A stretch of DNA of 7,530 nt from JACCUZ01 sp038246575 (GCA_038246575.1 JBBRVU010000194.1:1-7530); one strand, 5' to 3'. Numbered from the stretch's first letter, positions 1 through 6,919 are shown. Notes: generated from the letters alone by a model not told the origin. Numbers and translations are program-made.

Positions 1-234
1 GCCGTCGTGGTGTCCGGGGAGGAGCGACTGGCCAAGCCCGACCCGGCGATCTTCGACCTGATGCTGGACCGCTTCGGCCTCGACCCGACCGCCACGGTCT
101 TCATCGACGACTCGGCGGCCAACATCGACGCCGCCCGCGCGATCGGCCTGCAGACCGTGCATTTCGTCGACCCCGACGCGCTCCGGCGCGACCTCAACCG
201 GCTGGGGCTCCTTGACGGTGGCGGATCATGCTGA
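1..234 (+). CDS. HAD-superfamily hydrolase, C-terminal part (5' end outside the window)
   Basis: The reading frame is open at the left edge and ends at TGA 232-234, giving the last 77 residues. Two HAD signatures are visible: a KPDP stretch at residues 12-15 of the fragment, which carries the motif III lysine and is typical of subfamily IA enzymes, and FIDDSAANIDAA from residue 34, the motif IV acidic pair that helps bind Mg2+. The catalytic Asp motif I and the cap domain would lie upstream. Family members are small cytosolic phosphatases or haloacid dehalogenases; most such actinobacterial proteins hydrolyse sugar or nucleotide phosphates, but the substrate cannot be read from this piece. 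The tail after motif IV is short, as usual for the family, so this looks like the natural C-terminus. The GTG codons at 7 and 10 are internal, not starts. The gene converges on the secreted EEP gene at 319-1647. Confidence 0.85.
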   Translation, partial: AVVVSGEERLAKPDPAIFDLMLDRFGLDPTATVFIDDSAANIDAARAIGLQTVHFVDPDALRRDLNRLGLLDGGGSC

Positions 235-255
235 CCCCGTCCCGCACGGTCAGCA
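229..255 (+). terminator. Hairpin at the end of the HAD gene, possible U-less terminator
   Basis: TGCTGACC (229-236) is a perfect 8-bp inverted repeat of GGTCAGCA (248-255). Two further pairs (GT 239-240 with AC 246-247) close a 5-nt loop after a 2-nt bulge. The HAD stop codon lies in the 5' arm, and the hairpin sits in the 84-bp gap between convergent genes. No T-run follows it, so a canonical Rho-independent terminator is not shown. Hairpins without U-tracts are proposed as terminators in actinobacteria; the role here is inference. Confidence 0.4.
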
Positions 256-318
256 CCACCACCTCGACCCTGTCGTCGCGGCGTACCCAGTCTTCGACGA
301 TCTGCGGAACTGGCGCCC

Positions 319-1647
319 TCAGCCCTTCTTGTCGTGGCCGCGGTGGCCGTGACGACCGTGGCCATGCCCGCTGCCCGACACCTTGACGTCCACCCAGACC
401 AGGCGGTGGTCCGAGCTCGGGAAGCCGTTGAGCAGGGCGCGGTCGAACTGACCCGTGAGCCTTGACAGTGGGTTGCCGGTCGTCGGCCAGAACACGCCCG
501 AGCCCCGGATCCGCAGGGCCTTGGACGGCAGGACATAGTCCGCCCGCAGGTTGCCCGGCGCCGAGTCGGAGAAGTCGGCGGTGTCGAAGCGCGGGTCGCT
601 GCGGTGGGTCAGGTTGGCCCCACCTTGGAGCCGGGAGGCCTCCACCGCCCCTGCCGAGATGGGCGCGTGGCCGCTGTTGACCCGGGCATTGTCCAGCAGC
701 TGCTGGGTCGAGCCCGGGATGCTGTCGCCGTCGAGCGGGTCGCTGTTCTCGTCGCCCGCGATCACGAAGCGTGCGCCCGGGCGCAGTCCGCCGCGCTGCC
801 CGGTGTCGTCATAGACGTATCGGGACGTGCCGGGGCGCACGTAGTCGGCCCAGAACCGGATCTCGTCATGGTTGCGCCGACCGTTGCGGTCCTCCGCACC
901 GTCGAAGACGGGCGGTGTCGGGTGGCTCACCAGGAAGTGCACCGTCGTGCGCCCCACGCGCAGTGGCAGGTCCCAGTGACTCTTGGACGACAGCGGCAGG
1001 ACGGCGAGCTCCGCTGTGGAGTACCAGTCGGCCGGAGCAGCAGTCGCCGCATCGTCGGGCAGCAACGCGCCCGGCATGTCCCTCCAGAGGAAGTTCCGGA
1101 AGGTCCGGACCTTCGACGTCGCGATGGGGTACTTCGAGAAGACCGCCATCCCGAACTGGCCCTCGAAGAAGCCGAAGCCCAACGCGTCGTTGGGCCCGCC
1201 GACCTCGCCGCCGCTGTTGTCCAGGTCAAAACCGGACGCGACGCCGGTGTTGCTGGGCGCGATGTACCGGTACGGGTAGCTGATCGGGCTCGACCCGTTG
1301 TGCGGTACGGAGAGGTAGTTTTCCTGGAAGAGAGGGAGCGCCGCCGGGTCGTAGTCGAACTCGTTGATCAGCAGCACGTCGGGACGCACCCGCTGGATGA
1401 TCTCCGCGACGTTCGCCGCCTGGGACCGCCCGGGTGTCGGGCTGGCGCCGTCGTACGGCTGCGCCAGGTCGGCCGCGAGGTCGCCGGCGTTGGACCGGTT
1501 CAGCGAGGCGTTGAACGTCGAGAAGCGACTGGTGTCCTTCTTATGCGAGGACTTCGCGACGGCGGGCGAGGTGCCCACCAGGGCGATCAGCAGAGCTCCG
1601 GTCGCGAGCATGGAGCACGTCGCGAGGGTACGTCGGGAGCGCGTCAT
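319..1647 (-). CDS. Secreted endonuclease/exonuclease/phosphatase (EEP) family protein
   Basis: A 442-residue protein. The start is ATG 1647-1645, preceded by a strong GGAGG at 1655-1659 (7-nt spacing); the frame stays open further upstream but without coding character. Residues 1-31 form a signal peptide: basic MTRSRR, a hydrophobic stretch, and an AVA site at 29-31. The mature protein carries the EEP (DNase I-like) metal-phosphoesterase motifs in order: FSTFN with N46, INEFD with E97, SHP with H242, GDEN at 298-301, RADYV with D370, and SSDH with D413/H414. This matches a complete divalent-metal active site. The C-terminus from about residue 424 is Gly/His-rich (seven His in the last 20 residues). 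By family it could cleave nucleic acid, sugar phosphate, phytate or phospholipid headgroups outside the cell; the substrate cannot be told. It is divergent from def and is probably a single-gene unit. I see no phosphate-control (PHO) box. Confidence 0.88.
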   Translation of the reverse strand: MTRSRRTLATCSMLATGALLIALVGTSPAVAKSSHKKDTSRFSTFNASLNRSNAGDLAADLAQPYDGASPTPGRSQAANVAEIIQRVRPDVLLINEFDYDPAALPLFQENYLSVPHNGSSPISYPYRYIAPSNTGVASGFDLDNSGGEVGGPNDALGFGFFEGQFGMAVFSKYPIATSKVRTFRNFLWRDMPGALLPDDAATAAPADWYSTAELAVLPLSSKSHWDLPLRVGRTTVHFLVSHPTPPVFDGAEDRNGRRNHDEIRFWADYVRPGTSRYVYDDTGQRGGLRPGARFVIAGDENSDPLDGDSIPGSTQQLLDNARVNSGHAPISAGAVEASRLQGGANLTHRSDPRFDTADFSDSAPGNLRADYVLPSKALRIRGSGVFWPTTGNPLSRLTGQFDRALLNGFPSSDHRLVWVDVKVSGSGHGHGRHGHRGHDKKG

Positions 1648-1779
1648 GGGGAGTCCTCCAGGGGTCGGGGGCCCACCCATCTGACCGCATCCACTGCCAC
1701 AGCGGAAGGGCGGAGCCGGGACTTCGTAGACTGGTCGCCGTCCCGTCACCGCGGTGTCGCTGTCTCCCGAGGAGTCTTC
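1648..1779. promoter_or_regulatory. Divergent intergenic region with candidate def promoter (-10 TAGACT)
   Basis: This 132-bp region separates the EEP gene (minus) from def (plus), so it should hold both promoters. On the plus strand TAGACT at 1727-1732 fits the actinobacterial -10 pattern TANNNT and would place the transcript start near 1739, leaving a leader of about 40 nt with a good Shine-Dalgarno sequence. No TTGACA-like -35 stands at the proper distance. A perfect 10-nt palindrome CACCGCGGTG lies at 1747-1756 in the predicted leader. I could not pick a convincing promoter for the minus-strand gene. Confidence 0.35.
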
Positions 1780-2325
1780 GTGTCCGTCCAGCCCGTCCGG
1801 CTCTTCGGCGACCCGGTGCTGCGCACGCCGGCCGAGGCCGTGGTCGACTTCGACAAGGAGCTGCGCACACTGGTGAAGGACCTGCAGGAGACCATGCTGG
1901 AGGCCCCGGGTGTGGGCCTGGCCGCGCCGCAGATCGGCGTGAGCCTGCGGGTCTTCACCTACCACGTCGACGACACGCTCGGGCACCTCGTCAACCCGGT
2001 GCTGGACCTCTCCGACGAGGAGGTCGAGGACGACGAGGGCTGCCTGTCCTTCCCGGGCCTGGCCTTCCCCACGTCGAGGTCGTGGAGCGTGCTCGCGCGG
2101 GGCCAGGACATGCACGGCGAGCCCGTCACCATCGAGGGGACCGAGCTGCTGGCCCGCTGCGTACAGCACGAGACCGACCATCTGGACGGGATCCTGTTCA
2201 TCGACCGCCTCGACCGGGAGCAGCGCAAGCTGGCCCTCAAGGCGATCCGGGAGGCCGAGTGGGCCGGCCAGACCGCGCCCCCGGTGAAGTTCTCGCCACA
2301 CGCCATGCACGGTCGCGCGCTCTAG
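1780..2325 (+). CDS. def: Peptide deformylase
   Basis: A 181-residue metalloenzyme that removes the formyl group from the N-terminal methionine of nascent proteins at the ribosome. All three family motifs are intact: GVGLAAPQ (44-51, Gln51 stabilising the transition state), EGCLS (86-90, metal ligand Cys88) and QHETDH (129-134, ligands His130 and His134 with catalytic Glu131). Length and motifs fit an active enzyme. The start is GTG 1780, chosen because GAGGAG at 1769-1774 lies 5 nt upstream and because the protein then begins right before the conserved N-terminal segment (RLFGDPVLR); the frame is open far upstream but that part does not look coding. fmt follows 17 bp downstream, the same def-fmt-rsmB order as in E. 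coli, joining deformylation and formylation in one operon. Confidence 0.96.
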   Translation: MSVQPVRLFGDPVLRTPAEAVVDFDKELRTLVKDLQETMLEAPGVGLAAPQIGVSLRVFTYHVDDTLGHLVNPVLDLSDEEVEDDEGCLSFPGLAFPTSRSWSVLARGQDMHGEPVTIEGTELLARCVQHETDHLDGILFIDRLDREQRKLALKAIREAEWAGQTAPPVKFSPHAMHGRAL

Positions 2326-2342
2326 GGCGGGCACCACTCCTC

Positions 2343-3266
2343 ATGCGTCTGGTCTTCGCCGGTACACCCGAGGCGGCCCTTCCCTCCCTCGACGCGTTGC
2401 TTGCCTCGAGCCACGAGGTCGTCGCCGTCCTCACCCGTCCGGATGCGCCGTCCGGCCGCGGCCGGACCAGCTCCGCGTCCCCGGTGGCCGAGCGGGCGGC
2501 CGAGGACGGCATCGAGACCCTCAAACCGCGACGTCTCCCCGATGCCCTCGGCCGGCTGCGGGAGATCGGGCCCGACTGCTGCCCGGTCGTCGCCTACGGC
2601 GCGCTGGTCCCGGCGGTGGCGCTCGCGCTGCCGCCGCACGGCTGGGTGAACCTGCACTTCTCGTTGCTGCCGGCCTGGCGGGGGGCTGCCCCGGTGCAGC
2701 ACGCCCTGCGCCACGGCGACGAGGTGACCGGCGCCAGCGTGTTCGTTCTTGAGGAGGGGCTGGACACCGGCCCGGTGCTCGGCGTGATGACCGAGACGGT
2801 CCGGCCCCGGGACACCAGCGGGGAGCTCCTCGACCGCCTTGCCACGGCCGGGGCCGGTCTGCTGGTGGCAACCCTGGACGCCTTGGAGTCGGGGGCCGCC
2901 GTGCCCCGACCGCAGCCGGCCGACGGTGTGTCGCTCGCGCCGAAGATCACCACGGCCGACGCCCAGGTGCTCTGGGACCGTCCGTCGCTGCACGTGGACC
3001 GGTTGGTGCGCTCGTGCACGCCTGCACCCGGCGCGTGGACCACATGGCAGGGCGAAAGGGTCGGGCTCGGGCCGGTCGAGCCCGTCGGGGACAGCGACCT
3101 CGAGCCGGGCCAGGTGCGGGTGGGTCGCCGCGAGGTGGTGGTCGGGTGCGGCGACGACCGTGCGGTGCGTCTCGGCGAGGTGCGCCCGGCGGGGAAGAAG
3201 CCGATGCCGGCCGATGACTGGGCCCGTGGCGTACGGGCCCTGGATGCCACCATCCTGGGCACGTGA
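2343..3266 (+). CDS. fmt: Methionyl-tRNA formyltransferase
   Basis: A 307-residue cytosolic enzyme that transfers a formyl group from 10-formyl-tetrahydrofolate to Met-tRNA(fMet), making the bacterial initiator tRNA. The N-terminal Rossmann-like formyltransferase domain starts at once (MRLVFAGTPEAA). The catalytic triad can be placed: Asn103 and His105 in NLHFSLLP and Asp141 in GLDTGP, each five residues earlier than E. coli N108/H110/D146. The SLLPAWRGAAPVQ loop follows His105. The C-terminal tRNA-binding OB-like domain begins around APKIT (about residue 200) and continues to the end. The start ATG 2343 has no good Shine-Dalgarno sequence and lies only 17 bp after the def stop, so translation is probably coupled to def. 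The stop TGA overlaps the rsmB start as GTGA. Confidence 0.96.
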   Translation: MRLVFAGTPEAALPSLDALLASSHEVVAVLTRPDAPSGRGRTSSASPVAERAAEDGIETLKPRRLPDALGRLREIGPDCCPVVAYGALVPAVALALPPHGWVNLHFSLLPAWRGAAPVQHALRHGDEVTGASVFVLEEGLDTGPVLGVMTETVRPRDTSGELLDRLATAGAGLLVATLDALESGAAVPRPQPADGVSLAPKITTADAQVLWDRPSLHVDRLVRSCTPAPGAWTTWQGERVGLGPVEPVGDSDLEPGQVRVGRREVVVGCGDDRAVRLGEVRPAGKKPMPADDWARGVRALDATILGT

Positions 3267-4684
3267 CAGGTCCCGCACGCCCCGACCCCGGCCGACGCAC
3301 CGGGAGTGGTGGGCCGCGCCGGCGGCCACCGCGCCGTGGGAAGCCGCAGCCCGACCTGCCGCGCCGGGTCGCGTTCGACCTGATGCGCGCGGTGGACGAG
3401 CGCGACGCGTACGCCAACCTGGCCCTGCCCGCCCTGCTGCGCGAGCGTGAGCTGCACGGGCGCGACGCCGGTTTCGCCACCGAGCTGGCGTACGGCACGC
3501 TGCGCGGTCAGGGGACGTACGACGCGATCCTGGGCGCCTGCGTCGACCGGCCACTGGCCGCCGTGGACCCGCCGGTCCGAGACGTCCTGCGCCTTGGCGC
3601 GCACCAGCTGCTCGCGATGCGCGTTCCCGGCCACGCCGCGGTCTCGGCCACCGTCGAGCTGGCCCGCGCGGTGCTGGGGGAGGGGCGGTCGTCATTCGTC
3701 AACGCAGTGCTGCGGAAGGTGGCGCGGCAGGACCGCGAGACCTGGTTGACCCAGGTGGCGCCCAGCCGGGCGGACGACCCGCTCGGGCACCTGGCTGTCG
3801 TGCACTCCCATCCGCGGTGGATCGTCTCGGCCCTGCGGGACGCCCTCGCGGGTGACCTCGTCGAGACCGAGGCCCTGCTCGCCGCGGACAACGTCCCCGC
3901 TGCCGTGATGCTGGTGGCCCGGCCCGGCCGCGCCTCCCTCGACGAGCTCGTGGACGCGGGTGCCCGGCCGGGGCGCTGGTCGCGCTACGCGGCGGAGCTG
4001 ACGGGCGGGGACCCGGGCGACATCGCGGCCGTCCGCGACGGCCGGGCGGGAGTGCAGGACGAGGGCAGTCAGCTGGTGGCCCTCGCTCTTGCGGCCGTCC
4101 CGATCGAGGGCCGCGACGAGCGCTGGCTGGACCTGTGCGCCGGGCCGGGCGGAAAGGCGGCCCTGCTCGGCGCCCTGGCCCGCGAGCGCCAGGGTGCTCT
4201 GCTGGCGGCTGAGCTGGCTGCGCACCGAGCCCGGCTGGTCCGCCGCACGGCCGGGTCCGATGCAACGGTGGTCGTGGCAGACGCGCTGGCCCCGGCGTGG
4301 GCCGCGGGCTCGGCCGACCGGGTGCTGCTGGACGCCCCGTGCACCGGCCTCGGTGCCCTGCGCCGGCGCCCGGAGGCCCGGTGGCGGCGTCGCGCCGAGG
4401 ACGTCCCGGCGCTGGCCGCGCTGCAGCGGGAGCTGCTCGGGAGCGCACTGGACGCCGTACGCCCTGGTGGCGTGGTCGCGTACGTCACCTGCTCACCGCA
4501 CCTGGCCGAGACCCGAACCGTCGTGGACGACGTGCTCGGTGCTCGACCTGAGGTTTCGCGCGAGGACGCCCGGCCCCACCTGCCCGGCGTTCCCCACCTC
4601 GGACCTGGACCCGACGTGCAGCTGTGGCCGCACCGGCACGGCACGGACGCGATGTACCTCAGCCTGTTGCGCCGTTCCCCCTAG
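3263..4684 (+). CDS. rsmB: 16S rRNA (cytosine-C5) methyltransferase, RsmB/Sun family
   Basis: A 473-residue S-adenosylmethionine-dependent RNA methyltransferase; the E. coli homologue modifies C967 of 16S rRNA. The first ~30 residues are a Pro/Arg-rich basic extension. A NusB-like helical RNA-binding domain covers about 34-170 (AFDLMRAV, FATELAYGTLR, FVNAVLRK). The Rossmann methyltransferase domain follows: AGVQDEGSQL (262-271), the SAM-binding loop DLCAGPGGK (290-298), DAPCTGLG with Cys360 (motif IV) and VTCSPH with Cys410 (motif VI, the nucleophile in this family). Both cysteines are present, so the enzyme should be active. The GTG start at 3263 overlaps the fmt stop by 4 bp (GTGA) without a clear ribosome-binding site, pointing to translational coupling. 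Confidence 0.94.
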   Translation: MTGPARPDPGRRTGSGGPRRRPPRRGKPQPDLPRRVAFDLMRAVDERDAYANLALPALLRERELHGRDAGFATELAYGTLRGQGTYDAILGACVDRPLAAVDPPVRDVLRLGAHQLLAMRVPGHAAVSATVELARAVLGEGRSSFVNAVLRKVARQDRETWLTQVAPSRADDPLGHLAVVHSHPRWIVSALRDALAGDLVETEALLAADNVPAAVMLVARPGRASLDELVDAGARPGRWSRYAAELTGGDPGDIAAVRDGRAGVQDEGSQLVALALAAVPIEGRDERWLDLCAGPGGKAALLGALARERQGALLAAELAAHRARLVRRTAGSDATVVVADALAPAWAAGSADRVLLDAPCTGLGALRRRPEARWRRRAEDVPALAALQRELLGSALDAVRPGGVVAYVTCSPHLAETRTVVDDVLGARPEVSREDARPHLPGVPHLGPGPDVQLWPHRHGTDAMYLSLLRRSP

Positions 4685-4695
4685 ACTCCGCCGTC
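4682..4695 (+). promoter_or_regulatory. Candidate leaderless promoter (-10) for rpe
   Basis: TAGACT (4682-4687) matches the actinobacterial -10 pattern TANNNT; its first three bases are the rsmB stop codon. It ends 8 nt before the rpe ATG at 4696, the spacing expected if transcription starts at the A of ATG. No Shine-Dalgarno sequence lies in the 11-bp gap, which fits a leaderless mRNA. There is no recognisable -35. The same hexamer precedes def at 1727. Confidence 0.4.
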
Positions 4696-5379
4696 ATGGG
4701 TGTGCAGATCTCGCCGAGCATCCTGTCGGCGGACTACACCGACCTCGCGCGCGAGGTCGGTCGCATCACGCCGGGGGCCGACTGGGTCCACGTGGACGTG
4801 ATGGACAACCACTTCGTGCCCAACCTGACGATCGGGCTGCCGGTCGTCGAACGGCTGGCCGAGGTCAGCGCGCTGCCGCTGGACGTGCACCTGATGATCG
4901 AGGACGCGGACCGGTGGGCGCCGGACTACGCCGAGACCGGCGCACGCAGCGTCACCTTCCACGTCGAGGCCTCCGCAGCGCCGGTCCGGCTGGCGCGCAC
5001 CCTGCGCTCGGCCGGCGTCCGGGCCGGCCTGGCACTTCGCCCGGCGACCGCCATCGAGCCGTACGCCGAGCTGCTGGCCGACCTGGACATGCTGCTACTG
5101 ATGACCGTCGAGCCGGGTTTCGGCGGCCAGGCGTTCCTCGACATCGTGCTGCCCAAGATCCGTGCCGCCCGCGAGCTGGTGAAGGGCAGGGACCTCGACC
5201 TGTGGATCCAGGTCGACGGGGGAGTCGCGGCCGAGACCATCGAGCGGTGCGCCGAGGCAGGCGCGGACGTCTTCGTCGCCGGCTCCGCGGTGTACGGAGC
5301 GCACGACCCGTCCGCCGCCGTGGCGGCCCTGCGCGAGAAGGCCACGACCGCGACCGCCGCGTCCTGGTGGGCCGGCTGA
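4696..5379 (+). CDS. rpe: Ribulose-phosphate 3-epimerase
   Basis: A 227-residue TIM-barrel enzyme that interconverts D-ribulose 5-phosphate and D-xylulose 5-phosphate in the non-oxidative pentose phosphate pathway. The family signatures are complete: SPSILSADY at the N-terminus, VHVDVMDNHFVPN (metal ligands His32 and Asp34), DVHLMI (His65), the phosphate-side loop TVEPGFGGQ (137-145), VDGGV (catalytic/metal Asp174) and GSAVY (196-200). Length is normal. The start ATG 4696 fits the conserved N-terminus; there is no ribosome-binding site, so translation is either leaderless or coupled to rsmB, whose stop is 11 bp upstream. Its product pool, ribulose 5-phosphate, is also a precursor for riboflavin, which may explain why rpe often neighbours rib genes in actinobacteria (inference). 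Confidence 0.96.
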   Translation: MGVQISPSILSADYTDLAREVGRITPGADWVHVDVMDNHFVPNLTIGLPVVERLAEVSALPLDVHLMIEDADRWAPDYAETGARSVTFHVEASAAPVRLARTLRSAGVRAGLALRPATAIEPYAELLADLDMLLLMTVEPGFGGQAFLDIVLPKIRAARELVKGRDLDLWIQVDGGVAAETIERCAEAGADVFVAGSAVYGAHDPSAAVAALREKATTATAASWWAG

Positions 5380-5418
5380 GGCGGGTCTGCGTCCTCGGCT
5401 GCTCCAGCTCGGGGAAGT

Positions 5419-5430
5419 CCGGGGCCCCGG
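5419..5430. terminator. GC palindrome between convergent rpe and anti-sigma genes
   Basis: The 58-bp gap (5380-5437) between two convergent stop codons holds a perfect 12-nt palindrome, CCGGGGCCCCGG. GGGG at 5411-5414 can alternatively pair with CCCC at 5425-5428. It could act as a two-way terminator, but there is no T-run on either strand and such palindromes arise easily in GC-rich DNA, so this is a weak call. Confidence 0.2.
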
Positions 5431-5437
5431 CGGCCGG

Positions 5438-6217
5438 TCAGTCGCGGGTCAGGGTGCCACGGACGACGCTCACACCGGAATGTGCCGGGTTGCCGTCGTT
5501 GGGCTCCAGCGACACGTCGACGACGGAGTAGTCGCTCACGTCGAGATCGGGCGGCACGGTGAAGCGAGCCCGGTCGCCGTCGAGCAGGCCGACTGCGACC
5601 AGCCGCTGACCGGAACGGTCCAGCAGCCAGACCTGGTAGAAGCTGTCGGGCCTGGCCGGAAGTCCGAGAACGTCAAGCTCGAGCAGCCGACCCGACCCGG
5701 CCCGCAGGATCTCCGCATCCCCAATTTGGCGTCCGTCGCTGAGCCGGCGTAGATCGGTGCTGGAGACGATGGCGACGCCGTCGTCCCGGACGGCGAGGAA
5801 CGTGGCTCCGACTCCCACCAGAAGGCCCAGCAGCGCGGCAGCGGCGAGCGCAAGCGGTCCGATGGTGCGTCGTCGAGCGACGGCCGGCACCGCGGAGGGG
5901 ACTGGCCCGCCCGGGCCCGCCTCTACCGGTGCCCCCGCCGCGGGAACGGCGGTGAGGCCGAGCTCGGCGACGACGGCCTCCCACACCGAGGGCGGCGGAG
6001 CCATCGGCTGGTCCTCGGGCTGCAGGGTCCGGGCGGTGGCGACGACGGCGCGCATCTCGGCCAGGCTGCGCCGGCATTCGGCGCAGTCGGCCAGATGGGC
6101 AACGTGGGCATCGCGCACGACGTCCGGCTCGTCGGAGTCGCCGGGTCCGCCGCTGGGTCTGTCAACGGGCTGCAGCGCAAGCAGGGCGAGCTCCTCCGGA
6201 TCACTATGGGCGGCCAC
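5438..6217 (-). CDS. Membrane anti-sigma factor with RskA-type C-terminal domain
   Basis: A 259-residue single-pass membrane protein. The cytosolic N-terminal part carries a zinc-binding anti-sigma (ZAS-like) signature H-x3-C-x2-C (His41, Cys45, Cys48). A Pro/Gly/Ala-rich linker follows (about 88-112), then RRR at 115-117 and one transmembrane helix at about 119-143, and an extracytoplasmic domain (144-259) whose YQVWLLDRSGQRLVAVGLL and SLEPNDGN segments resemble the RskA (anti-sigma-K) C-terminal domain. It should hold the neighbouring sigma factor inactive at the membrane until a signal triggers proteolysis, as known for M. tuberculosis RskA; the signal is unknown. The GTG start at 6217-6215 has a good GGAGG 6 nt upstream, located inside the sigma gene, and the two genes overlap by 14 bp, so they are co-expressed. 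Assignment rests on motif and context; the exact partner is inferred. Confidence 0.88.
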   Translation of the reverse strand: MAAHSDPEELALLALQPVDRPSGGPGDSDEPDVVRDAHVAHLADCAECRRSLAEMRAVVATARTLQPEDQPMAPPPSVWEAVVAELGLTAVPAAGAPVEAGPGGPVPSAVPAVARRRTIGPLALAAAALLGLLVGVGATFLAVRDDGVAIVSSTDLRRLSDGRQIGDAEILRAGSGRLLELDVLGLPARPDSFYQVWLLDRSGQRLVAVGLLDGDRARFTVPPDLDVSDYSVVDVSLEPNDGNPAHSGVSVVRGTLTRD

Positions 6218-6788
6218 CGTCCACCTCCAACCGTCGGCGCAGTCGGCCCAGGGACCGGCGGATGTGGCTCTTGACGGTGCCCAGCGGCAGGCTCAGCAAC
6301 GACGCGATCTGGGTGTGGGTCAGGTCGTCGTAGAAGGCCAGCGCCACGATCCGGCGGGCCGGCTCGTCGAGGCGGGAGAGCTCGTCGGCCAGCAGGACGC
6401 GGGCCGTCACCTCCTCGGCGGGAGAGGGCGCGGGGTCGTCGGGGGCCCAGCGGATCGCCGCATCGGTGATCCGGCGGTCGCGCGCTCGGGCGGCCCACTT
6501 GTCGGCGATCTTGTGCCGGGCGATGCCGAGCAGCCAGCCGGGCAGGCTCCCGGCCTCGGGCCGGAACCCGGTCCGTCCCCGCCAGGCGGCGACGAAGACC
6601 TGTTGCGTGACGTCCTCGGCCTCGTCGCGGTTGCCCAGGGTGCGCATCGCCACGGCGTACACCAGCGGGGACCATCGGGTGTAGGCATCGGCCAGGCCGG
6701 CCTCGCTCCCGGGCGAGAAGGACGCCTCGAGGTCGAGGTCACGCTCGTCCGCCTCCGACCGGACCCTGGCCCGACCAGACGCCGTCAT
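6204..6788 (-). CDS. ECF-family RNA polymerase sigma factor (SigK-like)
   Basis: A 194-residue sigma-70 family protein of the ECF type. Region sigma-2 covers about 31-104 (LADAYTRWSPLVYAVAM, DEAEDVTQQVFVAAWR, WLLGIARHKIADKW), for core polymerase and -10 binding. After an acidic/Pro linker, region sigma-4 covers about 136-187, with the helix-turn-helix DLTHTQIASLLSLPLGTVKSHIRR for -35 recognition. There is no sigma-3 and no C-terminal extension. I chose ATG 6788 because it gives a typical ECF length. The frame opens upstream to ATG 6884 and beyond, but 8 of the 31 codons between 6884 and 6788 end in A/T, unlike the surrounding genes, and neither ATG has a strong Shine-Dalgarno sequence, so the start is uncertain. 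The RskA-type partner suggests the SigK-like ECF group; regulon unknown. Confidence 0.88.
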   Translation of the reverse strand: MTASGRARVRSEADERDLDLEASFSPGSEAGLADAYTRWSPLVYAVAMRTLGNRDEAEDVTQQVFVAAWRGRTGFRPEAGSLPGWLLGIARHKIADKWAARARDRRITDAAIRWAPDDPAPSPAEEVTARVLLADELSRLDEPARRIVALAFYDDLTHTQIASLLSLPLGTVKSHIRRSLGRLRRRLEVDGGRP

Positions 6789-6891
6789 GGCCGCGGCACT
6801 GATCGGCGGCAGGGCAGGGTGGTCACCCAGCAACAGTGCCCGGCTGCGTGCCGCCTCATTCCTGGCAGAGACGACGGGACGCATCTCTGGT

Positions 6892-6919
6892 GTTCGGCGC
6901 CGGCCGGGCCCACAGATGC
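6892..6919 (-). promoter_or_regulatory. Candidate SigK-like autoregulatory promoter of the sigma gene
   Basis: On the minus strand GCATCT (6919-6914) is followed after 16 nt by CCGAAC (6897-6892). From memory, the mycobacterial SigK promoter is CCATCC, 16-17 nt, CCGAAT; the match is 4/6 and 5/6. Transcription would begin near 6885, either at ATG 6884 (leaderless) or giving a leader of about 95 nt before ATG 6788. ECF factors often drive their own gene, so position and sequence fit together, but short motifs can match by chance. Confidence 0.3.

Noticed and set aside
604..1779. Upstream extension of the def frame
   Set aside because: It is antisense to the EEP gene and has no family similarity; deformylase begins at 1780 with its own ribosome-binding site.
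1648..2337. N-terminal extension of the EEP protein (frame open to 2337 on the minus strand)
   Set aside because: It runs antisense through def; the signal peptide and GGAGG site place the real start at 1647.
2322..3695. Long minus-strand frame of 457 codons opposite fmt and rsmB
   Set aside because: A shadow frame of GC-rich coding DNA: Arg/Pro/Gly-rich with no recognisable domain, while both genes on the plus strand have complete catalytic motifs.
4089..5531. Plus-strand frame of 480 codons across rsmB and rpe
   Set aside because: Low-complexity Arg/Gly/Pro composition and overlap with two well-supported genes in other frames.
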